From positions 62,001-126,000 of the forward strand of contig DASCMH010000052.1 in NCBI GenBank assembly GCA_036010905.1: a stretch of 64,000 nucleotides of DNA, given 5' to 3'. A model generated the notes under the pieces. The model ran no database searches. It was not told the DNA's origin and saw nothing but the letters and a program-made list of their open reading frames with translations. The stretch comes from SMWD01 sp002729875 (lineage in GTDB: Bacteria > Pseudomonadota > Gammaproteobacteria > Steroidobacterales > GCA-2729495). The translations under genes were made by a program, and so were the position numbers. Positions 35,298 to 44,631 of the stretch are shown piece after piece. The number at the start of each line of letters is the position of its first letter. Position 1 is the stretch's first letter.

Positions 35298-36696
35298 TCA
35301 GCTACGCACTACCACGTTCCTGCTGACACTCAGGTACATGATACTGTTTTTCTTATCTGTAACAATCCTGTTTATTTTCATTAGCTGGTCCACAACAGGC
35401 TATCTCGAACAGGAAACCGACGCAACAATCCGTGCGGAGGTCAACGGACTCAACGAACAATTTATCCAGCGCGGCCCACAGGGACTGGTTCGCGTTATCG
35501 GCATGCGAGTCAGAAACCATCCGGATAGCAACATGGTCTATCTGATTGCGGATGCGGATCTAAACCCGATGGTTGGTAGCATCAACGAGTGGCCCGCATT
35601 GAAATCGAAACCGGACGGCTGGGTTTCATTCGAAGTCACAGAAGAGAACGGCAACAGCGTTGCAGTTCGGGGACGAATCTTTCAACCGCAGCCGGAACTG
35701 TTCGTGATTGTCGGTCAAAAAAACACGACACTGGCACAATTAACCCGATTGTTCGACCGCACTCTGTTCTGGGGCTTGACTGTGACGCTGGCACTAGCGT
35801 TAACCGGTGGCTTATTGATGAGCAACAACGTATTACGCCGTGTCGGACACTTTAACTCAACCAGCAAACGCATCACGGATGGCGACCTCTCGCAACGGAT
35901 CAACACAACCGGCAGTGGTGATGAGTTTGACGAACTGGCAAATAATCTGAACGCAATGATGGATCAGATCGAATCACTGATGGGCAACATTCAGCATATT
36001 TCCGATAACATTGCCCATGATTTGCGCACACCTCTGACACGCCTGCGAAACAAGCTTGAGGATTTGCGTCAGGACGCGGATTCTACCGAAACAGAGGAAA
36101 TTGATCGCTGTATTGAAGATGCAGATAGCCTGCTGGCAACATTCGCCTCATTACTCAGCATTGCACGTATTGAATCCGGAACCTATGAAACGGCATTGGA
36201 TCCCATCAATCTAAGCCAGTGTGTTCGCGATGGCTACGAGTTATACAAAGCATTAGCAGATGAGAAATTAATCGATCTAAGTTACGACGCCCCCGGCGCA
36301 ATCGAAATGCGCGGCGACCGGAATCTTCTGTTTCAGGCCATCACCAATCTGCTCGACAATGCGATCAAATACACTCCGACCGCAGGCAAAGTATCCATTA
36401 GGCTGCGATGTGACCCGACACACGCGGTACTGTCCGTCATGGATTCAGGACCAGGCATTCCTGCTGACCAACGAGAACAGGTTTTGCAGCGGTTTTATCG
36501 ACTGGATGAAAGCCGCTCCGAACCCGGCTCGGGCCTCGGGCTCAGCCTCGTACAGGCCGTCATGCACCGACATGGTGCGCGTCTTGAACTTGACAACAAC
36601 TCACCCGGATTACTGGTGAAAATAATGTTCCCCCTGCATGAGGAACAGCGGGCACGCCAACCATCCCCTGATCTATCAGGGGCCGACCACACGTGA
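35284..36696 (+). CDS. HAMP-domain sensor histidine kinase
   Basis: A 470-residue kinase starting inside the response regulator gene (ATG 35284). It has a first membrane helix (MILFFLSVTILFIFIS), a periplasmic region of about 110 residues, a second helix (LFWGLTVTLALALTGGLLM) and a HAMP linker. The HisKA box is NIAHDLRTPLTRL (His about 245), and the ATPase domain has the N box NLLDNAIKYTP, DSGPGIP and GSGLGLSLV. It is the cognate partner of the overlapping OmpR-type regulator. The periplasmic portion carries no motif that names a ligand. Confidence 0.92.
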   Translation: MQLTDQLRTTTFLLTLRYMILFFLSVTILFIFISWSTTGYLEQETDATIRAEVNGLNEQFIQRGPQGLVRVIGMRVRNHPDSNMVYLIADADLNPMVGSINEWPALKSKPDGWVSFEVTEENGNSVAVRGRIFQPQPELFVIVGQKNTTLAQLTRLFDRTLFWGLTVTLALALTGGLLMSNNVLRRVGHFNSTSKRITDGDLSQRINTTGSGDEFDELANNLNAMMDQIESLMGNIQHISDNIAHDLRTPLTRLRNKLEDLRQDADSTETEEIDRCIEDADSLLATFASLLSIARIESGTYETALDPINLSQCVRDGYELYKALADEKLIDLSYDAPGAIEMRGDRNLLFQAITNLLDNAIKYTPTAGKVSIRLRCDPTHAVLSVMDSGPGIPADQREQVLQRFYRLDESRSEPGSGLGLSLVQAVMHRHGARLELDNNSPGLLVKIMFPLHEEQRARQPSPDLSGADHT

Positions 36697-36852
36697 AAAA
36701 ATAGCCAACCAGTTAGAAATAAACCCGATAATCATGCCGGGCGACCGGCCGGAACATCATCGATGCACGAGGCCCCGAATACGGTTACGATAGGAATGGA
36801 TGGCGGAACTTTTCAGTTCTGTCAATAATACCGGTAAAATATAACTGCTCGA

Positions 36853-37557
36853 ATGAAATTCCGCTTTATTGTTATCTTTGTCTCCCTGATGCTGACAGCA
36901 TGCGCTAGTCCTGAAAAAGACTGGAACCTGGCTACTCGCGATGACAGCCAGAATGCTTATCTCGAGTTTATGGCCAAACATCCTAATAGTGAATTTGTCG
37001 CACAAGCACGCATTCGTATCGATGAACTAAAAGTTATTCGCGCATGGGAGCGGGCCGAATTCAAGAAAACACTCACCGCCTACCAGGCTTTCAATGACAA
37101 GTATGCCGACAGTGAATATGCCGCCACAGCGAAGCAACGGATACACCGAATTCAGCGTGACGAACACTGGGAAAGAATTCTCGAAGACACTAACAAGGCA
37201 GCAGTTGAGATATTCGTCAAAACATACCCTGAAGCACCGCAAATACCTGAGGCCCAATTGATGCTAACCGCTTTTGCCGAAGCCGAACAAGCGGCCCGGC
37301 CAAAAGAACGAGCGGGTAATTTCCGCCTACAACTTGCGGCCTTCCGGACCATTGCCGCTGCAGAACATGAATTGCGACGACTGGTATTGATTGCACCCGA
37401 AATTCTGCTCGGTCCCGTATTGATCGAGGCACCACAACCGGATAGTAAGCGTGGCATGTTTCTACTCAAAAGTGTTCCGATGACCGGCGTTGAAGCACGT
37501 AACACATGTACCGCACTGAAAAATATCAAACAAGATTGCTTCATCATCAACCGCTGA
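36853..37557 (+). CDS. Lipoprotein with tetratricopeptide-like helices and C-terminal SPOR-like domain
   Basis: A 234-residue lipoprotein: leader with lipobox LMLTACAS, then two helical repeats of about 45 residues (NAYLEFMAKHPNSEFVAQA and AYQAFNDKYADSEYAATA), similar to outer-membrane TPR-type repeats. The C-terminal segment (RLQLAAFRTIAAAEHELRRL, LLKSVPMTGVEARNTCTALK) has the beta-alpha-beta pattern of SPOR domains that bind denuded septal glycan. Two C-terminal Cys could pair. Start ATG 36853 is preceded by no strong site. Confidence 0.72.
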   Translation: MKFRFIVIFVSLMLTACASPEKDWNLATRDDSQNAYLEFMAKHPNSEFVAQARIRIDELKVIRAWERAEFKKTLTAYQAFNDKYADSEYAATAKQRIHRIQRDEHWERILEDTNKAAVEIFVKTYPEAPQIPEAQLMLTAFAEAEQAARPKERAGNFRLQLAAFRTIAAAEHELRRLVLIAPEILLGPVLIEAPQPDSKRGMFLLKSVPMTGVEARNTCTALKNIKQDCFIINR

Positions 37558-37632
37558 TAAACCGCTATTTGCCGGGGGCCTCCATCCTGTCACCACCCCG
37601 ACCCTTGCAAGTGCGGCCAAAGTGATTAGGCT

Positions 37633-38310
37633 ATGCTGCAGAGATCATTACGGACACCGAATGTGAAAATAAGCAGGGACATTGCAGACCAGCGCCGCGA
37701 ATACAGCATCAAGCCGCTGCATAGAAGGGACCTTAATCCGAATCCGTTTGCGCAGTTTGACGCCTGGTTTAACGAAGCATTACTGGCCGAGGCCATGGAT
37801 GCGAATGCAATGAGCATAGCGACAGTTTCTGCAGGTGGCCAACCGTCAATCCGCACGGTGCTGCTAAAGTATTACGATGAAGATGGCTTTATCTTCTACA
37901 CAAATCTCGACAGCCGTAAAGCGTGTGAAATTAACAGGAACGATCATGTCGCACTGCTGTTCTACTGGCATGAACTACATCGCCAGATCAAGATTCAGGG
38001 CAAAGCCGAACCTATTGGAGCAGCGGACAACATACGCTATTTCATGCGCCGCCCGCGCGATAGCCAGATCGGTGCCTGGGTGTCACGACAAAGCAGCATT
38101 ATTTCTTCACGTTCGGTTCTGGAAAACAAATTTACCGAGATGAAACTTAAGTTCGCCAATGGTGAGGTCCCGTTACCCTCTTTCTGGGGTGGCTATCGTG
38201 TGATTCCCGACAGCATCGAATTCTGGCAAGGCCGCGAGAACCGCCTGCATGACCGCTTCAAATTCACGGTCGGAAAATCCGCTTGGGATCTGGCTCGCCT
38301 CGCACCCTGA
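37633..38310 (+). CDS. pdxH: Pyridoxine/pyridoxamine 5'-phosphate oxidase
   Basis: A 225-residue FMN enzyme that oxidises pyridoxine or pyridoxamine phosphate to pyridoxal phosphate. Family motifs run in order: REYSIKPLHRRDLNPNPF, NAMSIATVSAGGQPSIRTVLLK, FYTNLDSRKACEI, ALLFYWHELHRQIKIQG, RPRDSQIGAWVSRQS, WGGYRVIPDSIEFWQGR and the ending NRLHDRF...LARLAP. All phosphate- and FMN-binding Arg/Lys segments appear intact. An alternative GTG at 37663 would remove ten poorly conserved residues. PLP made here would serve enzymes such as the class V aminotransferase at 57014. Confidence 0.95.
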   Translation: MLQRSLRTPNVKISRDIADQRREYSIKPLHRRDLNPNPFAQFDAWFNEALLAEAMDANAMSIATVSAGGQPSIRTVLLKYYDEDGFIFYTNLDSRKACEINRNDHVALLFYWHELHRQIKIQGKAEPIGAADNIRYFMRRPRDSQIGAWVSRQSSIISSRSVLENKFTEMKLKFANGEVPLPSFWGGYRVIPDSIEFWQGRENRLHDRFKFTVGKSAWDLARLAP

Positions 38311-38355
38311 TCGCAGTAGTTATAATCAGTAAAATTGTGTCAATAGGGGATTAAC

Positions 38356-39153
38356 ATGCACAAATTAATTAATAATCTGCTAATTCTGATTCTCTCAGTC
38401 CTGTCCGGGACCGCTTATGCAGGCCTCGAAGCCGATAAACCTACCGTACTGATTACCGGGGCAAACCGTGGCATCGGGCTGGAGTTTGTGCGGCAATATT
38501 CCGCTTTGGACTGGAACATCATCGCTACCGTACGTAATCCCAGGAAAGCCAAGGCTCTTAAAGCTCTGGCCAACGAAGATCCAAATATTATTATCGAGCA
38601 ACTCGATGTTACCGACCATACGAGGATTGATTGGTTGGCCGACATATATGCCGACCAACCAATCGACATTTTGCTCAGCAATGCCGGCCTGACGCCAAAA
38701 TATGTCTCGGCCTTTAAACGCGTTAAAGGTATCGATTTCAACATGGCGAGTAAAAGTTTCGAGATCAATGCAGTCGGCCCACTCAAACTGAGTCAGGCCT
38801 TCATGACACATGTCGCAGCATCCCAACAAAAGAAAATTATTATTATTTCAAGCCGGGCCGCCTCATTCGAACTGGGACCAAAAATGCCTATGATGTACAG
38901 CTATCGCGCAAGTAAAGCCGCTTTGAATATGTTTATGCATATACTTGCTTTCGAAACCCCCAAACAGGGCGTCACACTTACCCTGATTTCACCCGGAGCA
39001 GTCAATACGATGGAACCCGGCGGGATAAAAATTCCCAATTCAATCGAACCATCCGAAAGCATCGAAAAAATGATTGCACTTATCGAAAGGCTGACCCTCG
39101 AAGATAATGGCCGCTTTCTGAGTTTTGCAGACGGCTCAGATCTCGGCTGGTAA
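38356..39153 (+). CDS. Short-chain dehydrogenase with Sec signal peptide
   Basis: A 265-residue SDR of the C-factor-like branch. A clear signal peptide precedes the fold (MHKLINNLLILILSVLSG, cut after AYA). The cofactor motif is VLITGANRGIGLEF with ATVRNPRK, then LLSNAGLTP, IIIISSRAAS and the catalytic YSYRASKAALNMF. AGGGGA lies 6 bp before the ATG. The export signal is unusual for an NAD(P)-dependent enzyme and starts exactly at the best start codon, so it is not an artefact of start choice. Confidence 0.85.
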   Translation: MHKLINNLLILILSVLSGTAYAGLEADKPTVLITGANRGIGLEFVRQYSALDWNIIATVRNPRKAKALKALANEDPNIIIEQLDVTDHTRIDWLADIYADQPIDILLSNAGLTPKYVSAFKRVKGIDFNMASKSFEINAVGPLKLSQAFMTHVAASQQKKIIIISSRAASFELGPKMPMMYSYRASKAALNMFMHILAFETPKQGVTLTLISPGAVNTMEPGGIKIPNSIEPSESIEKMIALIERLTLEDNGRFLSFADGSDLGW

Positions 39154-39474
39154 TCTTTAGATATATATATTAATTATCAATATGCTACCTATCTTCCGGC
39201 AATCATCCCGATAACCACCCGGAAGCCGGCTCAGACCGCTCTGCGGACGCTTACTTATTTCTGCCGGAACCGTATCTTAATAAGGTTATAAATGCATTTG
39301 TGTTCGGTTCATAAAGACAAGAGATTCTAAAAGTATCCTGCCAATGCCTGAGCACAACAGGCCAAATGTCGTTTGTACTGCATGCAGATATCTACGTCAG
39401 CATATCGCCGCCGATATCTGCATCTGTTACCGGTCATGCGGGCAAACCACGCTAAGTAAAGAGGAAACATAATC
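39154..39474 (+). other. Gene-free leader region before the cold-shock gene
   Basis: About 320 bp without a credible coding frame. It begins with a TA-rich run (39168-39182) and ends with AGAGGAAAC before the cold-shock ATG. The hairpin at 39382-39423 is the only strong structure seen. Confidence 0.55.
39382..39423 (+). promoter_or_regulatory. 11-bp hairpin in the cold-shock gene leader
   Basis: ATGCAGATATC (39382-39392) and GATATCTGCAT (39413-39423) are perfect inverted complements around 20 bases. The structure lies about 50 bases before the cold-shock ATG, within a 321-bp gene-free leader from 39154. Long structured leaders are known to time cspA-family expression with temperature, so a thermosensing role is plausible. 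It could instead be a DNA operator. Confidence 0.5.
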
Positions 39475-39690
39475 ATGGCGACTGGTACCGTCAAATGGTT
39501 TAACGAGTCCAAGGGTTACGGCTTTATTGTGCCGACTGAGGGAGGCGATGATATTTTCGTCCACTGCTCGGCTATTGAAGGTGGAACCGGCAACAAGTTG
39601 CTCGAAGGACAGACCGTCAGCTACGAAGTCGAGGCAGGTCCGAAAGGACAACAAGCTTCAAAAGTCAACGTTGACAGTGAGCAAACCTGA
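39475..39690 (+). CDS. CspA-family cold-shock protein
   Basis: A 71-residue single OB-fold nucleic acid chaperone. RNP1 is KGYGFI (13-18) and RNP2 is DIFVH (26-30); GTVKWFN opens the fold and GPKGQQASKV closes it. It binds single-stranded RNA/DNA and melts mRNA structure. AGAGGAAAC precedes the start. Length and motifs are standard for the family. Whether it is cold-induced or constitutive is not known; the long leader favours regulation. Confidence 0.95.
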   Translation: MATGTVKWFNESKGYGFIVPTEGGDDIFVHCSAIEGGTGNKLLEGQTVSYEVEAGPKGQQASKVNVDSEQT

Positions 39691-40137
39691 AGCCCCTGCA
39701 CCCCTAAGCCGGAGTTCTGCAAAACCGGTGTTGACTACCCGGGCAAAACACTAACAGCACTCCAGCAACAGTGTACCGCCCTTAACAGAACCGCTACAGT
39801 TAGCGACTGTTATTGTGTCCGCCTGTTTTGCGGGTTGCGGTCGGCAATGCTATCGAAGCTCAGCCATATCGCCCGTTAAATGATGCGATTTCACCAAAAT
39901 CGACACAATACCTCACCCGGGAAAACTCACGGACCGGTTCAACGGCACTTGAAATACGCTGGATTCAGACACTAAAAAAGAACCCGTCGAACCGGCCAGA
40001 GCAGACGGGAAAGTGACTTTAACAAAGTGATTATTCTTACTTGCAGACTGTGGGGGTAGACTACGGAAGACAAATTACACCCGTCACTGGCTCACAACGT
40101 GAGCCAGCCTTAAATAAAATAAAAATAGATTTCCCGA
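39691..40137. other. 447-bp gap between cold-shock gene and convergent hydrolase gene
   Basis: No convincing gene. Short frames have no ribosome sites. A strong 9-bp hairpin lies near the right end and is listed separately. Confidence 0.5.
40087..40107 (-). terminator. 9-bp hairpin downstream of the metallo-hydrolase operon
   Basis: CTGGCTCAC (40087-40095) and GTGAGCCAG (40099-40107) form a perfect stem with a 3-base loop about 30 bp past the stop of the minus-strand operon. No U-run follows, so it is either a weak terminator or an RNA 3'-end stabiliser. Confidence 0.5.
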
Positions 40138-41115
40138 CTATTCACCGGTAATCGCGTAACTGGTAATCCGCCGCAACAAAATGTGCATTTTTTCCGGTTC
40201 ATAGCCGGATATCTGCTCGGCCAACACCCGTCGCTCAACCAGTCTGTCCGGCACATCGCCAGGCGATGCGCCTTGGGCCAGTTCCGCCCGCACAACGTCA
40301 ATGAGTGCCGACCAGAACGCCAGGCGTTCGGCAATCACGGTTGCCGGGCCCTGCGTACCGGGAATGATGCCGAATCGCCCGGTCAGCGGATCAATACCCA
40401 TCGTCATGTGTGCGCCGATAACCGTTTTGATACCACGCGCCTCGACCAGGGCCTGGACCCGGGAAAAAAAAGGCACCATATGCCACACACGATCCTCCGA
40501 TACGGCCGGGTTATAAAACATCGCCCACCCATCGGGTGGATTTGCCGTATCGACCATGAACAGAAGATTGGCCGGTTTAACCACCATCACGACGAGACAA
40601 CTATCATGTGATGGTCCGAAATACAGCATTTCAAGTGACTTACCGCCCAGTTCGATTTCGTAACGATCACCATAGGTTATATCTGGCACTACGACATCAG
40701 GATGGGGATTTTCAACAAAATTCTCGGCACAACCCTTCTGTGCAACGAAGCTCGCCCCTTCTTCCTTGAACAACTTACCACCGGACACATGATCCCAATG
40801 CGAATGGCTATAAGACACAAAGCGAACCGGTTGCGGGGTGATCTGACGAATTTCCCGGCGCATGACCGCGGCAGCCTCGGCATTCATGGGGTCAGTAGCA
40901 ATGACACCTTCATCGGTTACAATAAAAATGTTTCGATAGAATGTATAACGAAACCCGTACACGCCTTCGGCAATACGTTCAGTTTGCCACTTTTTCATCG
41001 GGTTCTTACTGCCGGGAAACAGCAGCGGCACATCCTGCACCGATGCGGCCTGACCCAGCACAACGCCGGGCATTAACACCAGGCAGGACAAAAATAACGC
41101 GGCGACACAATGCAT
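40138..41115 (-). CDS. Exported metallo-beta-lactamase-fold hydrolase, intact metal site
   Basis: About 325 residues with a signal peptide (MHCVAALFLSCLVLMPGVVLGQ). The zinc motif HSHWDH (about 104-109) is complete; further ligands are His in YFGPSHDSC, Asp in LFMVDTANP and His in VIGAHM. The segments NIFIVTDEGVIATDP and PVRFVSYSHSHWDH resemble quinoprotein relay and SoxH-like periplasmic MBL hydrolases. Start ATG 41115 falls 4 bp after the upstream paralogue's stop, with GGGG nearby. It is the second gene of a two-gene paralogous operon. Confidence 0.85.
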   Translation of the reverse strand: MHCVAALFLSCLVLMPGVVLGQAASVQDVPLLFPGSKNPMKKWQTERIAEGVYGFRYTFYRNIFIVTDEGVIATDPMNAEAAAVMRREIRQITPQPVRFVSYSHSHWDHVSGGKLFKEEGASFVAQKGCAENFVENPHPDVVVPDITYGDRYEIELGGKSLEMLYFGPSHDSCLVVMVVKPANLLFMVDTANPPDGWAMFYNPAVSEDRVWHMVPFFSRVQALVEARGIKTVIGAHMTMGIDPLTGRFGIIPGTQGPATVIAERLAFWSALIDVVRAELAQGASPGDVPDRLVERRVLAEQISGYEPEKMHILLRRITSYAITGE

Positions 41116-41119
41116 GATG

Positions 41120-42052
41120 TCAGCGCCCCATATCATGAAAACCAATGAAACGACGCAAGATCAACGGCAGATCTTCTTTGTGATAACCAGGATAGGATTC
41201 AAATGCTGCAAACTCATCATCACGCAACCTGACAAAACCATCGATACCTATCCGCCGCTCGGCAGCCGCTCGCTTAACAGTCGCATCGATAAGTTTCCAG
41301 AATTCTGCCTGTTCGCGCACAATGGATACAGGCGCCAATGGCGGCGATTTCATGGCCACATCATCGCTCCCCGGGAAAACTGCACTGGCAGCAAGTTCTT
41401 CTATACCAAGCTGGTCAATCAACTCTTCTGTGGCGGCAAAAAACTGCGGGAGATTATGCGGTCGGATATACGGCACCAGGGGATTAGCTGGAAATCCGGC
41501 TGCGGGGGGATTCACAACATCGGTGATCTGCATAATATTGGCCGGCTGAGCGACAAAAACCGTCAAACAGTCTCCGTGACTCGGCCCAAAATAATACAGT
41601 TCGAGTGCCCGGTTACCGAGCGTCACCGTGTAGCGATCCGCAAACGTCAGATCGGGCGTAATAATGGCAGGATTTGGATTTTCCCTGAATCGCTCGGCAC
41701 ATCGTTGCTGTGCAATGATCTGCGCACCTTGTTGCTTGAAAATACCTGCTCCTGACACGCGATCCCAATGATAATGCGAATAAACAACAAAACGCACCGG
41801 TTGGTCGGTGATGGTTGCAATCGCGGCACGATACGCAACAGCAACCTTTTCATTGATCGGGTCAGTGACAATGACGCCCGCGTCGGACACGATGAACAGG
41901 CTCCTGTTCTGACCATTAAGATACAGGTATGCACCATTACCAAGTTGTTCTATGGTATCTGCTGCCGTGTTCTGAACGACCAAACACACCAACCCTGCAA
42001 CACCAAATAAAATCAGTACAAAGCGTCGTAGATGATTAAAATGAATGCACAT
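41120..42052 (-). CDS. Exported MBL-fold paralogue with incomplete metal site
   Basis: A 310-residue exported protein that aligns throughout with the following gene (SLFIVSDAGVIVTDPIN, PVRFVVYSHYHWDRVSG, YYFGPSHGDC). The zinc motif reads HYHWDR, with Arg98 where the sixth His should be, and the late IGAHM is replaced by SAVFPGSDD, which has no His. At least one zinc site should be lost. It is the first gene of the pair and probably arose by duplication and divergence. It may retain a single-metal activity or act as a partner to its intact neighbour. Confidence 0.8.
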   Translation of the reverse strand: MCIHFNHLRRFVLILFGVAGLVCLVVQNTAADTIEQLGNGAYLYLNGQNRSLFIVSDAGVIVTDPINEKVAVAYRAAIATITDQPVRFVVYSHYHWDRVSGAGIFKQQGAQIIAQQRCAERFRENPNPAIITPDLTFADRYTVTLGNRALELYYFGPSHGDCLTVFVAQPANIMQITDVVNPPAAGFPANPLVPYIRPHNLPQFFAATEELIDQLGIEELAASAVFPGSDDVAMKSPPLAPVSIVREQAEFWKLIDATVKRAAAERRIGIDGFVRLRDDEFAAFESYPGYHKEDLPLILRRFIGFHDMGR

Positions 42053-42234
42053 TGCCCATTACATCAGACTGATAAAAACACGCCGACCAATTTTTCTGCG
42101 TCGACTCATCCCTGCCACCACCTGCTGGTACGGTTTAAGCTGCCACAATGATCGTCGCTCCCCTGATCAGATTCCGCCAGCTAATTCTTCGCTTCATGTG
42201 ACTACCCCCTGCAAAACACAGTAGCATACCGCCC

Positions 42235-44136
42235 ATGACTCTAGTACGTTTTGACTCCATTTCCCTCGAATTCGGCGATCAACCCCTGCTCGTCAATGCC
42301 AGCCTGACCATCGAACCCGATGAACGTGTCTGCCTGATTGGGCGTAACGGATCGGGGAAAACCTCCCTGCTGCGTCTGATCACGGATGAGATTCAACCTG
42401 ACCATGGTGAAATTCAACACAAAAGCGACCTGCGCATCAGCCAGCTGGAACAAAACCTGCCCGATAATCTCAACCTGACCGCACGTGAATTTGTCGCCGA
42501 GGGACTAGCAACCGTCCAGTGCTGGCTGGATGAATATGAACGCCTGTCCGATGGGCACCCCGATAAAAATCAGTTACGAGAAATCGAAAAGCTGCAGCAC
42601 AAAATTGAGGGAGCCGACGGCTGGAATACCGAGCAACGGATTGACACCATCATGTCGGAGCTCAAGCTGCCCGCCGGCAAGCGCCTGTCGGAACTGTCCG
42701 GCGGCTGGCGACGACGCGTCGCCCTTGGCAAGGCCCTGGTCAGCAAACCAGAACTCCTGTTACTCGATGAGCCAACCAACCATCTCGACCTGATGACGAT
42801 CAGGTGGCTTGAAAACGCCATCTTCGCCTACCCCGGCAGCGTTGTATTCGTCACCCATGACCGCGCATTTCTGCAACGCCTCGCAACCCGCATCATTGAA
42901 ATCGATCGTGGCACACTGATCAGCTGGCCGGGCAATTATGCAAATTTTTTACGCCGCAAGGAAAAATCGCTGCAGGATGAAGATCGTGAGAACCTGTTGT
43001 TTGACAAGAAACTTGCTGCAGAAGAAGTATGGGTAAGACAGGGCATCAAAGCACGGCGAACGCGCAACGAGGGTCGTGTACGCACACTGCTGGCTATGCG
43101 CGACAAGGTTGCGACCCGCATTGCCCGACCGAGGAGTGCGCGGATCAGTATCGAAGAAGGTGACCGCTCCGGACGCAAGGTTATCCGCCTGCGTAACGTA
43201 ACCCACAGCTATACCGACGAGACTCTGATCGACAGTCTGTCCCTGACAATTATGCGCGGCGACCGGATCGGACTGATCGGCAATAACGGTGTAGGCAAGA
43301 GTACCTTGCTAAATATCATCCTGGGCGAAATCAAGCCACAACAGGGTACCGTCAAGCATGGCACAAATCTTGAGATAGGATACTTCGATCAAACCCGCCG
43401 CGATCTTGACCTCGACAAAACCATCGCTGAGAACATTGGCGGCGGCAAGGATTACATTCGTATCAACGGCAAGGATCGTCACGTTATCGGCTATCTGACC
43501 GGATTCCTGTTCAGTGCCAAAAGAGCAATGACGCCAGTGCGCGCATTATCGGGCGGCGAACGCAACCGCGTCATCCTGGCCCGACTGTTCACACGCCCTA
43601 CCAACCTGTTGATACTCGACGAACCTACCAATGACCTTGATATCGAAACACTCGAAGTCCTTGAACAAAAACTTATCGAATATCAGGGAACGTTGATTGT
43701 CGTTACCCACGATCGGGAATTTCTTGACAGTGTAGTAACCAGCATCCTGGTATTTGAGTCCAACAGCTCAATCCATCAGTACGTAGGTGGGTACAGCGAC
43801 TGGGAAAGACGCGGACGTGAACTTGCTGAAACGGACCATCCGAACCGGACAACTACCGAAACTGATAGGAGTCAGGCAGCAGATCCGACAAAACTCCGGA
43901 CCAAACTAAGCTATAAAGAACAGTGTGAACTTGACGATCTACCGTCACGCATCGCGACACTGGAGCAACAATACCAGGCTCTGCAGGAACAGATAACAGC
44001 ACCGGATTTCTACAGCCAACCTCATGACACGACAAAGGCAATCCTCGATCAGTTGCAATTGATTTCTCAGGATCTCGATACAGCAATCGAGCGCTGGGGC
44101 AAACTGGAGGAACAACAGGCACAATTTCGGCGCTAG
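42235..44136 (+). CDS. uup: ABC-F family ATPase Uup
   Basis: A 633-residue soluble protein with two ATP-binding cassettes and no membrane domain. Walker A: GRNGSGKTS and GNNGVGKST; signatures: LSGGWRRRVAL and LSGGERNRVIL; Walker B: LLLLDEPTNHLD and LLILDEPTNDLD. The linker between cassettes is basic (RQGIKARRTRNEGRVRTL), as in the P-site tRNA interaction motif. A C-terminal coiled coil (from about 555, LPSRIATLEQQYQALQEQ) distinguishes Uup from EttA. ABC-F proteins act on the ribosome; Uup also affects branched DNA and transposon excision. Confidence 0.93.
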   Translation: MTLVRFDSISLEFGDQPLLVNASLTIEPDERVCLIGRNGSGKTSLLRLITDEIQPDHGEIQHKSDLRISQLEQNLPDNLNLTAREFVAEGLATVQCWLDEYERLSDGHPDKNQLREIEKLQHKIEGADGWNTEQRIDTIMSELKLPAGKRLSELSGGWRRRVALGKALVSKPELLLLDEPTNHLDLMTIRWLENAIFAYPGSVVFVTHDRAFLQRLATRIIEIDRGTLISWPGNYANFLRRKEKSLQDEDRENLLFDKKLAAEEVWVRQGIKARRTRNEGRVRTLLAMRDKVATRIARPRSARISIEEGDRSGRKVIRLRNVTHSYTDETLIDSLSLTIMRGDRIGLIGNNGVGKSTLLNIILGEIKPQQGTVKHGTNLEIGYFDQTRRDLDLDKTIAENIGGGKDYIRINGKDRHVIGYLTGFLFSAKRAMTPVRALSGGERNRVILARLFTRPTNLLILDEPTNDLDIETLEVLEQKLIEYQGTLIVVTHDREFLDSVVTSILVFESNSSIHQYVGGYSDWERRGRELAETDHPNRTTTETDRSQAADPTKLRTKLSYKEQCELDDLPSRIATLEQQYQALQEQITAPDFYSQPHDTTKAILDQLQLISQDLDTAIERWGKLEEQQAQFRR

Positions 44137-44631
44137 AGTCCGGCTTAAGCAACAACCAATTAAGGCCAAATGGGTGGAACCGGCACCCGCACCGGCAGTT
44201 AAGTCGAAAAAGCAACCCGGGGCCGGCGGGCGGCAACTGGTAGCTGGCAGTTACTCGCAGGGTTGATTATTGCCATCCGTTTGGCCTGAAACAGCAACCA
44301 CAACACACAAAGGCAATATGCTTCATTGCAGTATCTATTGCCGAATCTCGCTGATACTGGTATAGTGAGCAACGCGTTTTTTAACTTAGGTGCCGATATG
44401 GCAATTTCACTGGCACCGTAGAAATAATAAACCCTGCCCGACATCGCTTGGTTCTGCTGATTGAAATCAGCTAACCGGCCAGCGCTCAGGCAATAAAACC
44501 AACATAATTGATGAATCAGGCTGTATGAAAACACAATATTGTGGAATCGATACTATACGGATCAATAATCAGAACACGGCTCACTTCGACGAATTATCAC
44601 GGAATAAGATTCCATCAGGAATATAAATAAC
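44137..44631. other. 495-bp interval without a supported gene
   Basis: Between uup and the 91-residue gene. A 111-codon minus-strand frame (44199-44534) has an atypical, Cys-rich composition and no ribosome site, so it is not called. A direct repeat ACCGGCA occurs twice near 44180-44200. No RNA gene signature seen. Confidence 0.5.

Noticed and set aside
39813..40016. A 67-codon plus-strand frame after the cold-shock gene
   Set aside because: GTG start without ribosome site and no protein-like features.
44199..44534. A 111-codon minus-strand frame between uup and the small basic gene
   Set aside because: Atypical composition, no ribosome site and no family resemblance.
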